From Sphingomonadales bacterium UBA656 (lineage in GTDB: Bacteria > Pseudomonadota > Alphaproteobacteria > Sphingomonadales > Sphingomonadaceae): DNA of 64,000 nucleotides. Under the pieces are notes generated by a model that worked only from the letters and a program-made list of their open reading frames with translations, searched no databases and was not told where the DNA came from. The position numbers were made by a program, and so were the translations under genes. The stretch covers positions 211,281-275,280 of the forward strand of contig DBOC01000014.1 of assembly GCA_002299895.1 (NCBI GenBank), in the 5' to 3' direction. Of this stretch, positions 1 through 8,745 are shown in pieces (within the stretch, counting starts at the first letter, position 1; each line of letters begins with the position of its first letter).

Positions 1-521
1 GAGAGCGCTCGCTTTTCAACCTCAAGATATTTGTCACTTGCCTCGTCGAGATATCCAAGCTTCATGCGGGAGTCCGCGACCTCAATCTCTGCTCCAAACA
101 CACGATAATCATTAGATTTAAGAGCGCTTTTCAGCGTATCGCGCATATCAAGAACGGAAAGCCGGTAGACATTGGCTTCCCCTAAATGCGCGGCAACATT
201 GCCATTGGCACGCAGTAAATCGGACACTTCGATGGGATATTGTCCTTTATGCTTCCGGTTGCGACCAAGGGCGCCCGCCAAAGTCGAGCGCGCATCACGG
301 TAATTTCCTTCGACAAATTGATTTTCGGCATGGGCCAGTGACGCCTTGATGTCTTGATCAGGTGGGCATTTGCGCGCCAGGCACGCCTTTAAATCAGACT
401 CTGTGTCTTTTAACGACCTTGCAGTGACAACGATTTCTCTTGGAGCTTCATCATTTGCAATCGCCTGACTGTTGACGCCGGCAATTAAGAGCATTGTAGT
501 CAGTTGAAATGTTTTCAGCAT
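1..521 (-). CDS. Secreted protein of unknown function, C-terminus cut off by window edge
   Basis: The reading frame is open from an ATG at 521 down to base 1, so at least 173 residues are present and the C-terminus lies outside the window. It begins MLKTFQLTTMLLIAGVNSQA, a short signal peptide with a likely cleavage after the alanine-rich stretch, so the product is probably periplasmic. The mature part starts with an EIVVTARS-like segment, then two cysteines (LKACLARKCPPD, probably a disulfide), then helical, TPR-like sequence with regular Ala and Leu spacing. Such N-terminal regions occur in sphingomonad proteins sometimes labelled TonB-like, but no TonB C-terminal domain can be checked here. 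Function is not known. Confidence 0.7.
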   Translation of the reverse strand, partial: MLKTFQLTTMLLIAGVNSQAIANDEAPREIVVTARSLKDTESDLKACLARKCPPDQDIKASLAHAENQFVEGNYRDARSTLAGALGRNRKHKGQYPIEVSDLLRANGNVAAHLGEANVYRLSVLDMRDTLKSALKSNDYRVFGAEIEVADSRMKLGYLDEASDKYLEVEKRAL

Positions 522-637
522 GGAAGCATCCTAAATCTTAAATAACTATTGCGACGAGTGGCATCAAAGCGAAAGGCAACTACGTCCTATTTGGCTAGGA
601 TTAAAGCGATAGTGTAACAGGCTGTCGACGCAAATGA

Positions 638-664
638 CAGGGCAGTGTGCTCTGGACTGCCCTG
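638..664. terminator. Perfect 9-bp inverted repeat between two minus-strand genes
   Basis: CAGGGCAGT at 638-646 and its exact complement at 656-664 enclose a 9-base loop. It lies about 90 bases past the stop codon of the S9 peptidase gene and could end that transcript. The T-run after the stem on the minus strand is weak (ATTTG), so it could also be an operator. Confidence 0.3.
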
Positions 665-755
665 ATGCCCCGTCTGTATCAAGATACACGCGATACAGAG
701 ATCATGCGAAATGGCCATTTTTTCAGAATGGCACATTTCTGTTATCGTTTACCTT

Positions 756-2852
756 CTATTTTGCGGCGAGAGTGACGCCAATAGGTGGGGCCTTGTCCGG
801 ATCAGTTGCAATATAGGCTGGGTTAAAACGTTCCGCCCATGCTTCTGCCTCTTTCAACCATTCGATATGTACGTCTTCATAGGGCAAATTGTGCGTGCCC
901 TTTGGCTGCTCGACATATCTAAAGTCGGTTCCTTCTTTCTTACCTGAACTTTTCAGCCGCGACACAAGTGTACGCGATTGTTCGATAGGAATTCGAGCGT
1001 CCCTCAATCCTGCAACAATCAAAATTGGAGACCAGGGGCCATCGGTATTGCGTGCAGAGGAAATGCCGATCAAGTCATCAGCCGTCGCTTGAAAATTCGC
1101 ACCGAAGTCACCAAAGGCGCGTGTATCATAGGCTTTCATCATCGGAAAGTCGTACACACCGGCTCCCGCAATCGCGCATTTCCATTTATCCGGATCGCGC
1201 TGCGCACCACGAGCAGTAGCATATCCACCATAAGACCAGCCCATGAGGCAGGCGCGCTTGGGATCAATCAACCCAGTTTGACCAAACCATGTCAGAACAT
1301 CGTTCAAATCATCCTGCATCCGCAGGCCATAGCCATTGGGCTTATGGCCTTCCTTTACAAACTCCTTACCATAGCCGCCAGAGCCCCGATAATTGGGCTG
1401 AATTACAACATAGCCGAGCTCAGCCATTGCCTGATGCCACGGGAAGAAACCAAATTCCTCCTGATCGCGCACGCCATAAGGTCCACCATGCGGCATAACA
1501 ATTACGGGGAGATTGCGACGGGTTGGCCGATTGCGGGGGTACGTAACAACGGCTTCTATTTCCATACCGTCGGACGCTTTGTATCGGACGGAGTTGGTTG
1601 GGTTCAGCTCAAAATCCTTAATGACCGGATGCGCCCAACCCACAAGGTTCAAGTTGCCCGTTTCTGTATCAAAAAGATAATAGCCGCCCGGAGCGTTGAC
1701 CTTGGCAATCCGCATGAGAATTTTTGTATCGCCATCATTGGTCGATAGAATTTGCGCGTTACCACGCCCAAAATCCTCATCCATTAGCTTCTGAACCTCG
1801 GCAAGGCGGGGATCAAACCAGCGTGTCCGCTGTTTCGTGCTGGTGTAGGAGACCCCCGCTAATGCGTTGCCAGATTCATTGGCAATAACACCATCAATAT
1901 CATAACCCTTAACCCCGAATACAGGCTCGCCAACGATTTGCATCGTCTTCAAATCTACTTTGTAAACTTTGCGGAACCCATCCTTGTTGCTGGTTGCATA
2001 AGCCATGTCCGGCTCATCCAGAAAGATATCAGGGACGATTTGCGTTCCTGTAAATGTGGCGTCTGCCTCATTGGAAATAGTTTTCATTATTCCGCTTGCG
2101 TCGGACCTATACATTAAGCGTTGTTTGCCGCTGTCACTATCGCTGCCTACGCCTGCACGAATTACGCCTTTACCGTCGACGAGCCAACTTCTCACTTCGA
2201 CATTGGGACGCATTACCGTTTTAAATTTACCTGAACGAACATCAACTTCGATCACTTCAGGATTTCCGCTGTAGTTCATCTCTTTTAAAACATCGCGTGA
2301 GACAAGGATCGTTTCCTTTTCATCGTCGATGAACAAAATCCCGGCGCCACTACCACCAGCACCATCCCAGGCCAGTGGGCTTATTTTTTTGGATTCCAGA
2401 TCATAGGTAACCAAACGCAACACATCTGACCGGCGACCACCCAGAATTTCGCGCGATGCAACAGTAAAAACAATAGTCCGATTACCAACAAAGCGCCAGG
2501 AACCAATCGTACGGTCACCTGCCTCTCGAAACTCTTCTGCTTGCGCGAAAAATACAGGCGCTGATCCGGGTTTGGTCGCATCGATATAGCCAAGAAAATC
2601 AACGCCGTCTTTGGTCATCATGACGGCAATTTTGGTTCCGTCAGGGGAAAGGCGAGGGGAACGCATGAAAGGGCGCTTCCCAAATACGGCGGTATCGACC
2701 CTTCCGCGTGGCGCGTTGACCACAATCGTTGCGCTATCAGCCGCCTGCGCAGTCATATGCACAAAAGGTGCCTCACTTGCAGCCGCGGCAGTGGTAAAAG
2801 TGGATATTACCGCAGCGCCTAGAAACAAAACTGCTAATTTCGTTTTCATCAT
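756..2852 (-). CDS. Secreted S9-family (prolyl oligopeptidase-like) peptidase
   Basis: About 698 residues, exported by an N-terminal signal peptide ending in an alanine-rich AAAAS stretch. The N-terminal 400 residues are the divergent propeller-like part; the C-terminal 250 residues form the alpha/beta-hydrolase domain. The catalytic serine is in GWSYGGYA near residue 540, the aspartate in GLRDARIP, and the histidine in KGTHNLPYED near the C-terminus, so the triad is complete. The frame also opens at a GTG at 2861, but GGTGGAG lies just upstream of the ATG-ATG at 2852/2849, which makes one of those the start. It would hydrolyse oligopeptides in the periplasm. It lies downstream of a TonB-dependent receptor on the same strand but is separated from it by a terminator, so it probably has its own promoter. 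Confidence 0.92.
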   Translation of the reverse strand: MMKTKLAVLFLGAAVISTFTTAAAASEAPFVHMTAQAADSATIVVNAPRGRVDTAVFGKRPFMRSPRLSPDGTKIAVMMTKDGVDFLGYIDATKPGSAPVFFAQAEEFREAGDRTIGSWRFVGNRTIVFTVASREILGGRRSDVLRLVTYDLESKKISPLAWDGAGGSGAGILFIDDEKETILVSRDVLKEMNYSGNPEVIEVDVRSGKFKTVMRPNVEVRSWLVDGKGVIRAGVGSDSDSGKQRLMYRSDASGIMKTISNEADATFTGTQIVPDIFLDEPDMAYATSNKDGFRKVYKVDLKTMQIVGEPVFGVKGYDIDGVIANESGNALAGVSYTSTKQRTRWFDPRLAEVQKLMDEDFGRGNAQILSTNDGDTKILMRIAKVNAPGGYYLFDTETGNLNLVGWAHPVIKDFELNPTNSVRYKASDGMEIEAVVTYPRNRPTRRNLPVIVMPHGGPYGVRDQEEFGFFPWHQAMAELGYVVIQPNYRGSGGYGKEFVKEGHKPNGYGLRMQDDLNDVLTWFGQTGLIDPKRACLMGWSYGGYATARGAQRDPDKWKCAIAGAGVYDFPMMKAYDTRAFGDFGANFQATADDLIGISSARNTDGPWSPILIVAGLRDARIPIEQSRTLVSRLKSSGKKEGTDFRYVEQPKGTHNLPYEDVHIEWLKEAEAWAERFNPAYIATDPDKAPPIGVTLAAK

Positions 2853-3025
2853 ACTCTCCACCTGTCCGTCATGATACCTTATGTTACATTAAGATATAGT
2901 TTTGATAGCGCCAGACGCAAGACAGTTGGCGCCTTCAATCATCGTGTGAACACGATTATTTTGCGGTAGTCAGGCGTAATTGCATAGAAGGCTGAAGATT
3001 TACTTGCGCCTTGACCAGATAAAAA

Positions 3026-3049
3026 AAGGGCGCCCCGAAAGGCGCCCTT
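3026..3049 (-). terminator. Rho-independent terminator of the TonB-dependent receptor gene
   Basis: AAGGGCGCC and GGCGCCCTT form a perfect 9-bp GC-rich stem with a six-base loop. Read on the minus strand, the stem is followed by a run of seven T residues (A-run at 3021-3027 on the plus strand). It sits 24 bases after the receptor stop codon. Confidence 0.93.
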
Positions 3050-3072
3050 ATTATTGTTCAAGACACTAAGTC

Positions 3073-6000
3073 TCAGAAGTTTACGTTAATACCCAAGAAG
3101 AAGTTCCGACCGAAGCTGTCATACGGATCGCCACCGGCAGTTCCGAGCAAGCCAAATGGTGGCTGCTTGTCCAACAGGTTGTTGACGCCAGCTGTGAGAC
3201 GGAAGTCGTTGCCAATGTCAAAACCGACGCGGATGTCGTGATAGACAACAGCGGGGTAATAAATCTGCGGAAATTGGTCAGCATTCGCTGGCGCCAATTC
3301 CACAATGTTACCCAATACTGGGTCGCAGGTTGTACCCTCACGTCCAGTCTGGCCACGGAATGTACCAGTCAACGGACATTGGCCCATATAATTGTTCTGC
3401 GCTTCATAGGAACCAATTGTCATCTTACCGATGTAACGTGCTGCATACAGAACGTCGATATTTCCAAAATCATAAGCGAGCGAGAAGCTAGCAGCCCATT
3501 GTGGGTCGCCCAATTCGCTGAGCTGACGATTTGGGTTCGCCGGGTTGGTTGGATCGGTATAGTTATCCAAACGCAACGCCCTTGTCGCGATAAGACGTGA
3601 TGTAAAACGATCGCCGTTTTCAAACGTCTTGCGGTAAGCGATGTCAAAATCGATACCCTTTGTGGTTTGCTTAGCGAAGTTGATACCACCCGAGATAACG
3701 GCAGGCTTTACAAACAGGCCGGTGGTAGCGTCGCGCTTAACAGTTGAGCAGAACGGATTGTTGATGCCGCTAGCGTTTGAATAGCACAGGCTGATGATCG
3801 ACTGCGCCGACAACGACGCAATCAGATCTTCAACTTCGATCTTGTAATAGTCGACCGTCAAGCTGAGGCCAGGAACGAAGCTGGGCTCGACTACAACGCC
3901 GAGAGTCAAGCTCTTACCTTTTTCCTCAATCAGTGTTGGGTTACCACCTGAAAGGAAACCAGTCGACGAAGTACGTGCCGTGCAGTTTACAAATGGCGCG
4001 CCCAAAGCAACCGGAAACGCGGTGGAGGCACATGCAGTAACCAATGCGGCATTAGCGGTCGTAGGAACACCTGCAGCAGCACAGTTAGCTGCCGTAATGC
4101 TTCCTGGCGATACAAGGTCACATGGGTCAGAGATTTGTGCAAAGTTTTCAGACGCTGCGGAGAACAAATCTCCCTGCGTTGGCGCACGAACCGATGTTGC
4201 ATACGCAGCGCGGAAGCGAACGTCTTCAATCGGGGCGTAAATGCCCTGCACGTTGTAAGCATATACCGTACCGGTGCGCGTATTGTAATCCGAGACGCGA
4301 CCCGCAAAGTTCAGCGACAATTCCTTTGCGAAAGGTACATCCTTAAACAACGGAACCTGAACTTCGCCATAGGCCTCCCGTACCGCAAATACTGGTGGTC
4401 TGAAATCCTGCAAAGCGTTGAGGAATGTCGCACCGCTTGATGTCAATGCATCATAATCGACGCTGGCCTTTTCTTGACGATATTCAGCACCCAGTGCGAA
4501 CGCAACTGGTCCGCCTGGCAGTTCAAATAGCTGCGACAAGTCACCGCCAACAAAGGCAGATGCAACAAACTGACTTGCAAATTCGTCAGTCCGGCCTTCG
4601 GTGTTGATGAAGTCCAAAGCGCGGGCGTCTGAACGACCCTGACCAAATACGTTCACAGGAACACAAGCCGTGTTCACGTTCGAAACAGCGTTCACGGCGC
4701 AAATAACGCGCTGGCCAGCAGCATTTGTTACAAAGTTTGTGCCCGTGAAGGTAGATGGTGCAACAACGGCATCAACAGCAAGGTTGAAGCCGTCATAAGC
4801 CGTTCCCGCTTGATTGAAGATGACCAAGTTGTTGGTGTTGAAGCCTACCGCTTCAAAACGGCCATAGTTGACGGCGAGTTCGTAGTTCCAATCTTCGTTG
4901 AACGTACCTTCTACGCCACCGACCGCACGATATGTTTCACGCGTGCCTTCAAAACGACGACCACCAAAGTCAATGTTGAACCGAGCAAGTGGGAAAGTGC
5001 CCGTTGCCAAGTTCGTGCAGAGGCCATTTTGTTGAAGAACGGAAATATTCTGCGCGCTCAAAAAGCCGTTGCTGCACTTGAATGCAGGTCCACCTAGCGT
5101 GCTAGGAACGCTGGTGAAGAAGCTTGGCTGGCCTTCGCCAGATACTTCAGTCCGTACATATTTAGCTTCAATGAAAGGCTTGAACGCATCTGACACGTCA
5201 TAATGCGCCATAAAGTTTGCAGCATAACGGTCTACGGCAGCCAAAAGGCTGCCGGTGTTACGGAGCGTGGAGCCAAAACCACCTTGCGTGTTACCGGAAC
5301 CAACGCTTGCATAGTTGATTGTAGGCGTATCAATGAAAAGATTGCCAAGGTCGTCAAAACGAAGGAAGCGTCCACCGCTCAATCCGCCAACGGTCCCTGC
5401 ATCCGAAATCGTACCGTTGCGAATACCGCAAACAAAAGTGTTATCTGGGATACCGTCCGTTGCACTAAATCCTACTTCACCGCCTGCAGCACCTTGCAAA
5501 TCCGTCGTTTGGAATTGGCAACGGCCGCTTGCAGCGCCGGTCAATTTGTCGCGCTGATACATGAGAAGGGGTTCTTGACGGGTATATTCAAGCGAAGCAG
5601 CCACGTTACCACGGCCATCTGCAAAATTCTGCCCGGCGATACCGCTCACAAAATAGGTGCCACGATCACCGCGCGAAGAAATGCCGCCCTGCGAGCGAAG
5701 TGTGATACCGTCAAAATCCTTTTTCAAGATGAAGTTAACAACACCAGCAACGGCGTCCGAACCGTAAATTGCGGAGTTGCCGCCGGTCACGATGTCTACA
5801 CGCTGCACAAGGTCAGTAGGAATGGTGTTAACGTCGAAACCGTTATCGCCTGGCGTTGATGTAACGTGGCGACGGCCGTTTACGAGAACCAGCGTGCGGT
5901 CTGTACCCAAGCCACGAAGATCGAGAAGGCTCAAACCTGCAGTACCGATGAAGCGGCTCGAGTTACCCGAGCTGAACGTCGAACGAAGCGAAGGAAGATC

Positions 6001-6285
6001 GTTCAATGCGTCGCCAAGCGACAACTCGCCGGTGCCAGTCAGATCTTCAATGGTGACCGATGTCAAAGGAACCGCCGACTGCAATGTTGGACGGGCAATA
6101 CGCGAACCGGTAACGAGAATAGGCTGCGTTGTGCCTTCCTCTAAGGCTTCTTCCGACTCAGTGGCGACTTCCTCGTCAGCCTTTGCTGGTTCATTTGCGG
6201 GCGCACTCTGCGCAAAAGAAGGCATCGCTGCAAACAAAGCGAAACTTAATGCAGACCCTGCAATCAACAAACGTGTTTTCTTCAT
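3073..6285 (-). CDS. TonB-dependent outer-membrane receptor
   Basis: 1070 residues. A signal peptide (MKKTRLLIAGSALSFALFAA...FAQ) is followed by an acidic linker, a plug domain starting around PILVTGSRIARP with the typical NGRRHV and NSAIYGSDAVAGVVN segments, and a long beta-barrel ending in FFLGINVNF, with the terminal phenylalanine expected for outer-membrane insertion. The length matches the large oligopeptide- or saccharide-type receptors that are numerous in sphingomonads. The ligand cannot be told from the sequence; the nearby S9 peptidase makes peptides plausible. A GGGGAGC ribosome site precedes the ATG. The gene diverges from phaR across 334 bases and ends at a strong terminator. Confidence 0.95.
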   Translation of the reverse strand: MKKTRLLIAGSALSFALFAAMPSFAQSAPANEPAKADEEVATESEEALEEGTTQPILVTGSRIARPTLQSAVPLTSVTIEDLTGTGELSLGDALNDLPSLRSTFSSGNSSRFIGTAGLSLLDLRGLGTDRTLVLVNGRRHVTSTPGDNGFDVNTIPTDLVQRVDIVTGGNSAIYGSDAVAGVVNFILKKDFDGITLRSQGGISSRGDRGTYFVSGIAGQNFADGRGNVAASLEYTRQEPLLMYQRDKLTGAASGRCQFQTTDLQGAAGGEVGFSATDGIPDNTFVCGIRNGTISDAGTVGGLSGGRFLRFDDLGNLFIDTPTINYASVGSGNTQGGFGSTLRNTGSLLAAVDRYAANFMAHYDVSDAFKPFIEAKYVRTEVSGEGQPSFFTSVPSTLGGPAFKCSNGFLSAQNISVLQQNGLCTNLATGTFPLARFNIDFGGRRFEGTRETYRAVGGVEGTFNEDWNYELAVNYGRFEAVGFNTNNLVIFNQAGTAYDGFNLAVDAVVAPSTFTGTNFVTNAAGQRVICAVNAVSNVNTACVPVNVFGQGRSDARALDFINTEGRTDEFASQFVASAFVGGDLSQLFELPGGPVAFALGAEYRQEKASVDYDALTSSGATFLNALQDFRPPVFAVREAYGEVQVPLFKDVPFAKELSLNFAGRVSDYNTRTGTVYAYNVQGIYAPIEDVRFRAAYATSVRAPTQGDLFSAASENFAQISDPCDLVSPGSITAANCAAAGVPTTANAALVTACASTAFPVALGAPFVNCTARTSSTGFLSGGNPTLIEEKGKSLTLGVVVEPSFVPGLSLTVDYYKIEVEDLIASLSAQSIISLCYSNASGINNPFCSTVKRDATTGLFVKPAVISGGINFAKQTTKGIDFDIAYRKTFENGDRFTSRLIATRALRLDNYTDPTNPANPNRQLSELGDPQWAASFSLAYDFGNIDVLYAARYIGKMTIGSYEAQNNYMGQCPLTGTFRGQTGREGTTCDPVLGNIVELAPANADQFPQIYYPAVVYHDIRVGFDIGNDFRLTAGVNNLLDKQPPFGLLGTAGGDPYDSFGRNFFLGINVNF

Positions 6286-6619
6286 AAAAAGCTCCCCGGC
6301 TAATTTTAGCCCATTTCATACGGCCGAACATTCGCTTTGGAAAACGAACGTAATTTCGTGAATTGTCCTGTAAACTAAGGTAAATCAAAAGTGCAACTGT
6401 TGCGGTCACATAATTCTAAATTATTGTAAAATGTTGCGGCTTTGTCACAGTGTTAATGTAGCATTCATCGACGCTCTCATGATTGGTTGCCGTTCAACGT
6501 GTGCTGCGCGGCCAGTTACATGCGCAAATCACAACCGTAACAGACGAAACAATTCACCAATGTTGCAGTGCACTATGACATAGTGCTAACGGGGCCCATC
6601 TTTCCCGGAAGGACCAAAT
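6286..6619. promoter_or_regulatory. Divergent promoter region between TonB receptor and phaR
   Basis: This 334-base gap carries no gene I can support. It is AT-rich in its left half and holds several TGC-bearing inverted repeats: GCAAC-T-GTTGC at 6393-6403, and a longer perfect palindrome listed separately. Promoters for both flanking genes must lie here, but I see no near-consensus -35/-10 pair that I would place with confidence. Confidence 0.5.
6570..6586. promoter_or_regulatory. Perfect 17-bp palindrome upstream of phaR, candidate PhaR operator
   Basis: GCACTATGACATAGTGC reads the same on both strands around a central A. It ends 33 bases before the phaR start codon and is directly preceded by another TGCA motif (TTGCAGTGCA). 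PhaR proteins of Paracoccus and Rhodobacter are known to bind TGC/GCA-containing inverted sites and repress their own genes, so autoregulation is a reasonable inference. Confidence 0.5.
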
Positions 6620-7186
6620 ATGGCACGCACAGCCAATAAAAATGGTGACGGCCCGATCATCATTAAAAAATATGCCAACCGCAGGCTGTATAACACGCAG
6701 TCGTCGAAATATATTACGCTCGATTTCCTTGCTGAACTAACACGCAAGGACATTGATTTTAAGGTACTCGACGCCAAAACCAACGAGGATATCACCCATG
6801 GTGTCCTGACGCAGATCATTATGGATGAGGAAAATAGCGGGCAGCAAATGTTGCCGGTTGGCTTTCTGAAGCAGTTGATCGCAATGTATGGCGATTCCAT
6901 GCAAGGCATGGTGCCGCAGTTTTTGGAAACGTCGATGGACAATTTCCGCAAGAACCAACGGCAAGTTCAAGAAGTGATTGAGACCGCAATCACCTCTGGT
7001 CCTTTTGGCCATTTGGCAAAGCAGAATATCGAATTCATGCGCTCTGCGCGGGAAGCCTTAATGCCAAATTTGGGCAACCTTACCGGAAAAAAACCGGAAC
7101 GGGACGAAACCGTGGCTGAGCTCAAACAACAAATCGCGGCGCTGCAAGCTCAAATTGACAAAATGGCTGCCGACCGCGCCTCATAA
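6620..7186 (+). CDS. phaR: Polyhydroxyalkanoate synthesis repressor PhaR
   Basis: 188 residues. The N-terminal DNA-binding PHB accumulation domain is clear: IIKKYANRRLYNTQSSKYIT followed by LDFLAELTRKDIDFKVLDAK and the DITHGVLTQII segment. The middle helical domain (FLKQLIAMYGDSMQGMVPQF) is the second PHB/PHA-binding region, and the last 40 residues are a heptad-like coiled coil (ELKQQIAALQAQIDKM). In the family, PhaR represses phasin and PHA genes until it is titrated onto polymer granules. No PHA synthase or phasin gene is in this window. A GGAAGGA ribosome site precedes the ATG, and a palindrome upstream suggests self-regulation. It is followed after 26 bases by proS. Confidence 0.93.
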   Translation: MARTANKNGDGPIIIKKYANRRLYNTQSSKYITLDFLAELTRKDIDFKVLDAKTNEDITHGVLTQIIMDEENSGQQMLPVGFLKQLIAMYGDSMQGMVPQFLETSMDNFRKNQRQVQEVIETAITSGPFGHLAKQNIEFMRSAREALMPNLGNLTGKKPERDETVAELKQQIAALQAQIDKMAADRAS

Positions 7187-7212
7187 ATTTCTCATAGAAC
7201 ACAGGTAAGATT

Positions 7213-8742
7213 TTGATAAAACATGCTTTAAGCGTCACCCGTGCGCAAAATTTCGCTGGCTGGTATCAGGAAGTCATTTCGGAGGCCGATTTGGCCGAAG
7301 AATCCGGTGTGCGTGGATGCATGGTCATCCGGCCATGGGGCTATGGCATGTGGGAACGCATTCAAAAGCTTATGGATGCAGAGATTAAAGCCGCTGGCGT
7401 TGAGAACTGCTATTTTCCTTTGTTCATCCCGTTATCCTTCTTTGAAAAAGAGGCCGACCATGTCGAAGGCTTTGCCAAAGAGATGGCGGTTGTTACGCAT
7501 CACCGCCTTGTCAGTGATGGCAATGGCAAGCTGATCCCCGATCCCGGCTCGAAATTAGAAGAACCGCTCGTTGTACGTCCAACCTCCGAAACGGTAATCG
7601 GCGCCGCGATGAGCCGCTGGGTGCAAAGCTGGCGCGATTTGCCTTTGATGGTCAACCAATGGGCGAATGTTGTGCGTTGGGAAATGCGCACACGGATGTT
7701 CCTACGCACGAGCGAATTTTTGTGGCAAGAAGGGCATACCGCCCATGCCGACCGCGCAGATGCGATGCAGGAAACGATGCGCGCGCTGGAAATGTACCGA
7801 GCCTTTGCAGAAGGTGCACTGGCTATGCCCGTTGTGGCAGGTGAGAAGCCGGAGAATGAACGCTTTCCAGGCGCCGTGGCTACGTATAGCATCGAGGCGA
7901 TGATGCAGGACGGTAAAGCGCTACAGGCTGGAACGTCGCATTATCTGGGCACGGGCTTTGCCGAAGCGTCGGGCATTAAATATCAGGATAAAGAAGGCAA
8001 TCAGCAGTTCGCGCATACGACCAGCTGGGGCGTATCCACCCGCATGATTGGCGGCGTGATCATGACGCATGGCGATGATGATGGCCTGCGTTGCCCGCCG
8101 CAAATTGCGCCGCATCAAATCGTCATCATTCCGATGTTGCGGGATAATGACGAGGACGAGGCCGTTCTCGCTTATTGCCGCAGCTTGCGCTCGGAATTGC
8201 TGGCGCTCAGCGCCTTTGGCGAACCTTTGCGCGTATTGCTGGATACGAAAGCGACAAAGGCATCAAACAAGCGCTGGGCCTGGGTCAAAAAAGGTGCGCC
8301 GATTATCGTTGAAGTGGGCCCCCGCGACATGGGCGAAGGCAAGGCAGCGGTCATTCGCCGTGATAGCCTGTATAAAGACGACGGAAAGCTTGCGACCGCA
8401 TTCACGCCGCGCACCGAATTTGTGGCGTCCGCGCCCGCTTTGTTGGAGGACATCCAAAGGAGCCTATATGCCGAAGCAAAAGGCCGACTAGAAGCCAATA
8501 TCCGACGCGACGTCACCGACCTCGCGCAACATTTCGCTGGCGACGAAGCAGGCTTTGCAGGCTGGGTCGAAGTGCAATGGTCGCGACCAAGCGGCACGGA
8601 ACTTGACGCTATTGTGGCCCAGCTCAAGGCGTTAAAGATCACGATGCGCAATAGCCCAATCGATGCCGCACCCGCCGACGGCCCTTGTTTCTTTACAGGC
8701 GCACCCGCCGTGGAGCGAATACTGATTGGGCGGACATATTAG
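7213..8742 (+). CDS. proS: Proline-tRNA ligase, archaeal/eukaryotic-like short type
   Basis: 509 residues, which fits the short class of prolyl-tRNA synthetase without the bacterial editing insertion. Class II motifs are visible: VRGCMVIRPWGYGMWERIQ near the N-terminus, VRPTSETVI (motif 2 region) and the conserved SEFLWQEGHTAH. The HTTSWGVSTRMIGGVIMTHGDD segment is the motif 3 area. It charges tRNA-Pro in the cytoplasm. The only in-frame start that keeps the conserved N-terminus is a TTG at 7213, preceded by CAGGTAAG, so this is a non-ATG start. It lies between phaR and rnr; the 3-base gap to rnr suggests co-transcription. Confidence 0.95.
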   Translation: MIKHALSVTRAQNFAGWYQEVISEADLAEESGVRGCMVIRPWGYGMWERIQKLMDAEIKAAGVENCYFPLFIPLSFFEKEADHVEGFAKEMAVVTHHRLVSDGNGKLIPDPGSKLEEPLVVRPTSETVIGAAMSRWVQSWRDLPLMVNQWANVVRWEMRTRMFLRTSEFLWQEGHTAHADRADAMQETMRALEMYRAFAEGALAMPVVAGEKPENERFPGAVATYSIEAMMQDGKALQAGTSHYLGTGFAEASGIKYQDKEGNQQFAHTTSWGVSTRMIGGVIMTHGDDDGLRCPPQIAPHQIVIIPMLRDNDEDEAVLAYCRSLRSELLALSAFGEPLRVLLDTKATKASNKRWAWVKKGAPIIVEVGPRDMGEGKAAVIRRDSLYKDDGKLATAFTPRTEFVASAPALLEDIQRSLYAEAKGRLEANIRRDVTDLAQHFAGDEAGFAGWVEVQWSRPSGTELDAIVAQLKALKITMRNSPIDAAPADGPCFFTGAPAVERILIGRTY

Positions 8743-8745
8743 AAT

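Noticed and set aside
978..1748. 256-codon open frame on the plus strand
   Set aside because: It lies opposite the S9 peptidase gene, has no ribosome site, and its product has no domain; it is a frame shadow.
5203..5859. 218-codon frame opposite the TonB receptor
   Set aside because: Antisense shadow of a well-supported receptor gene.
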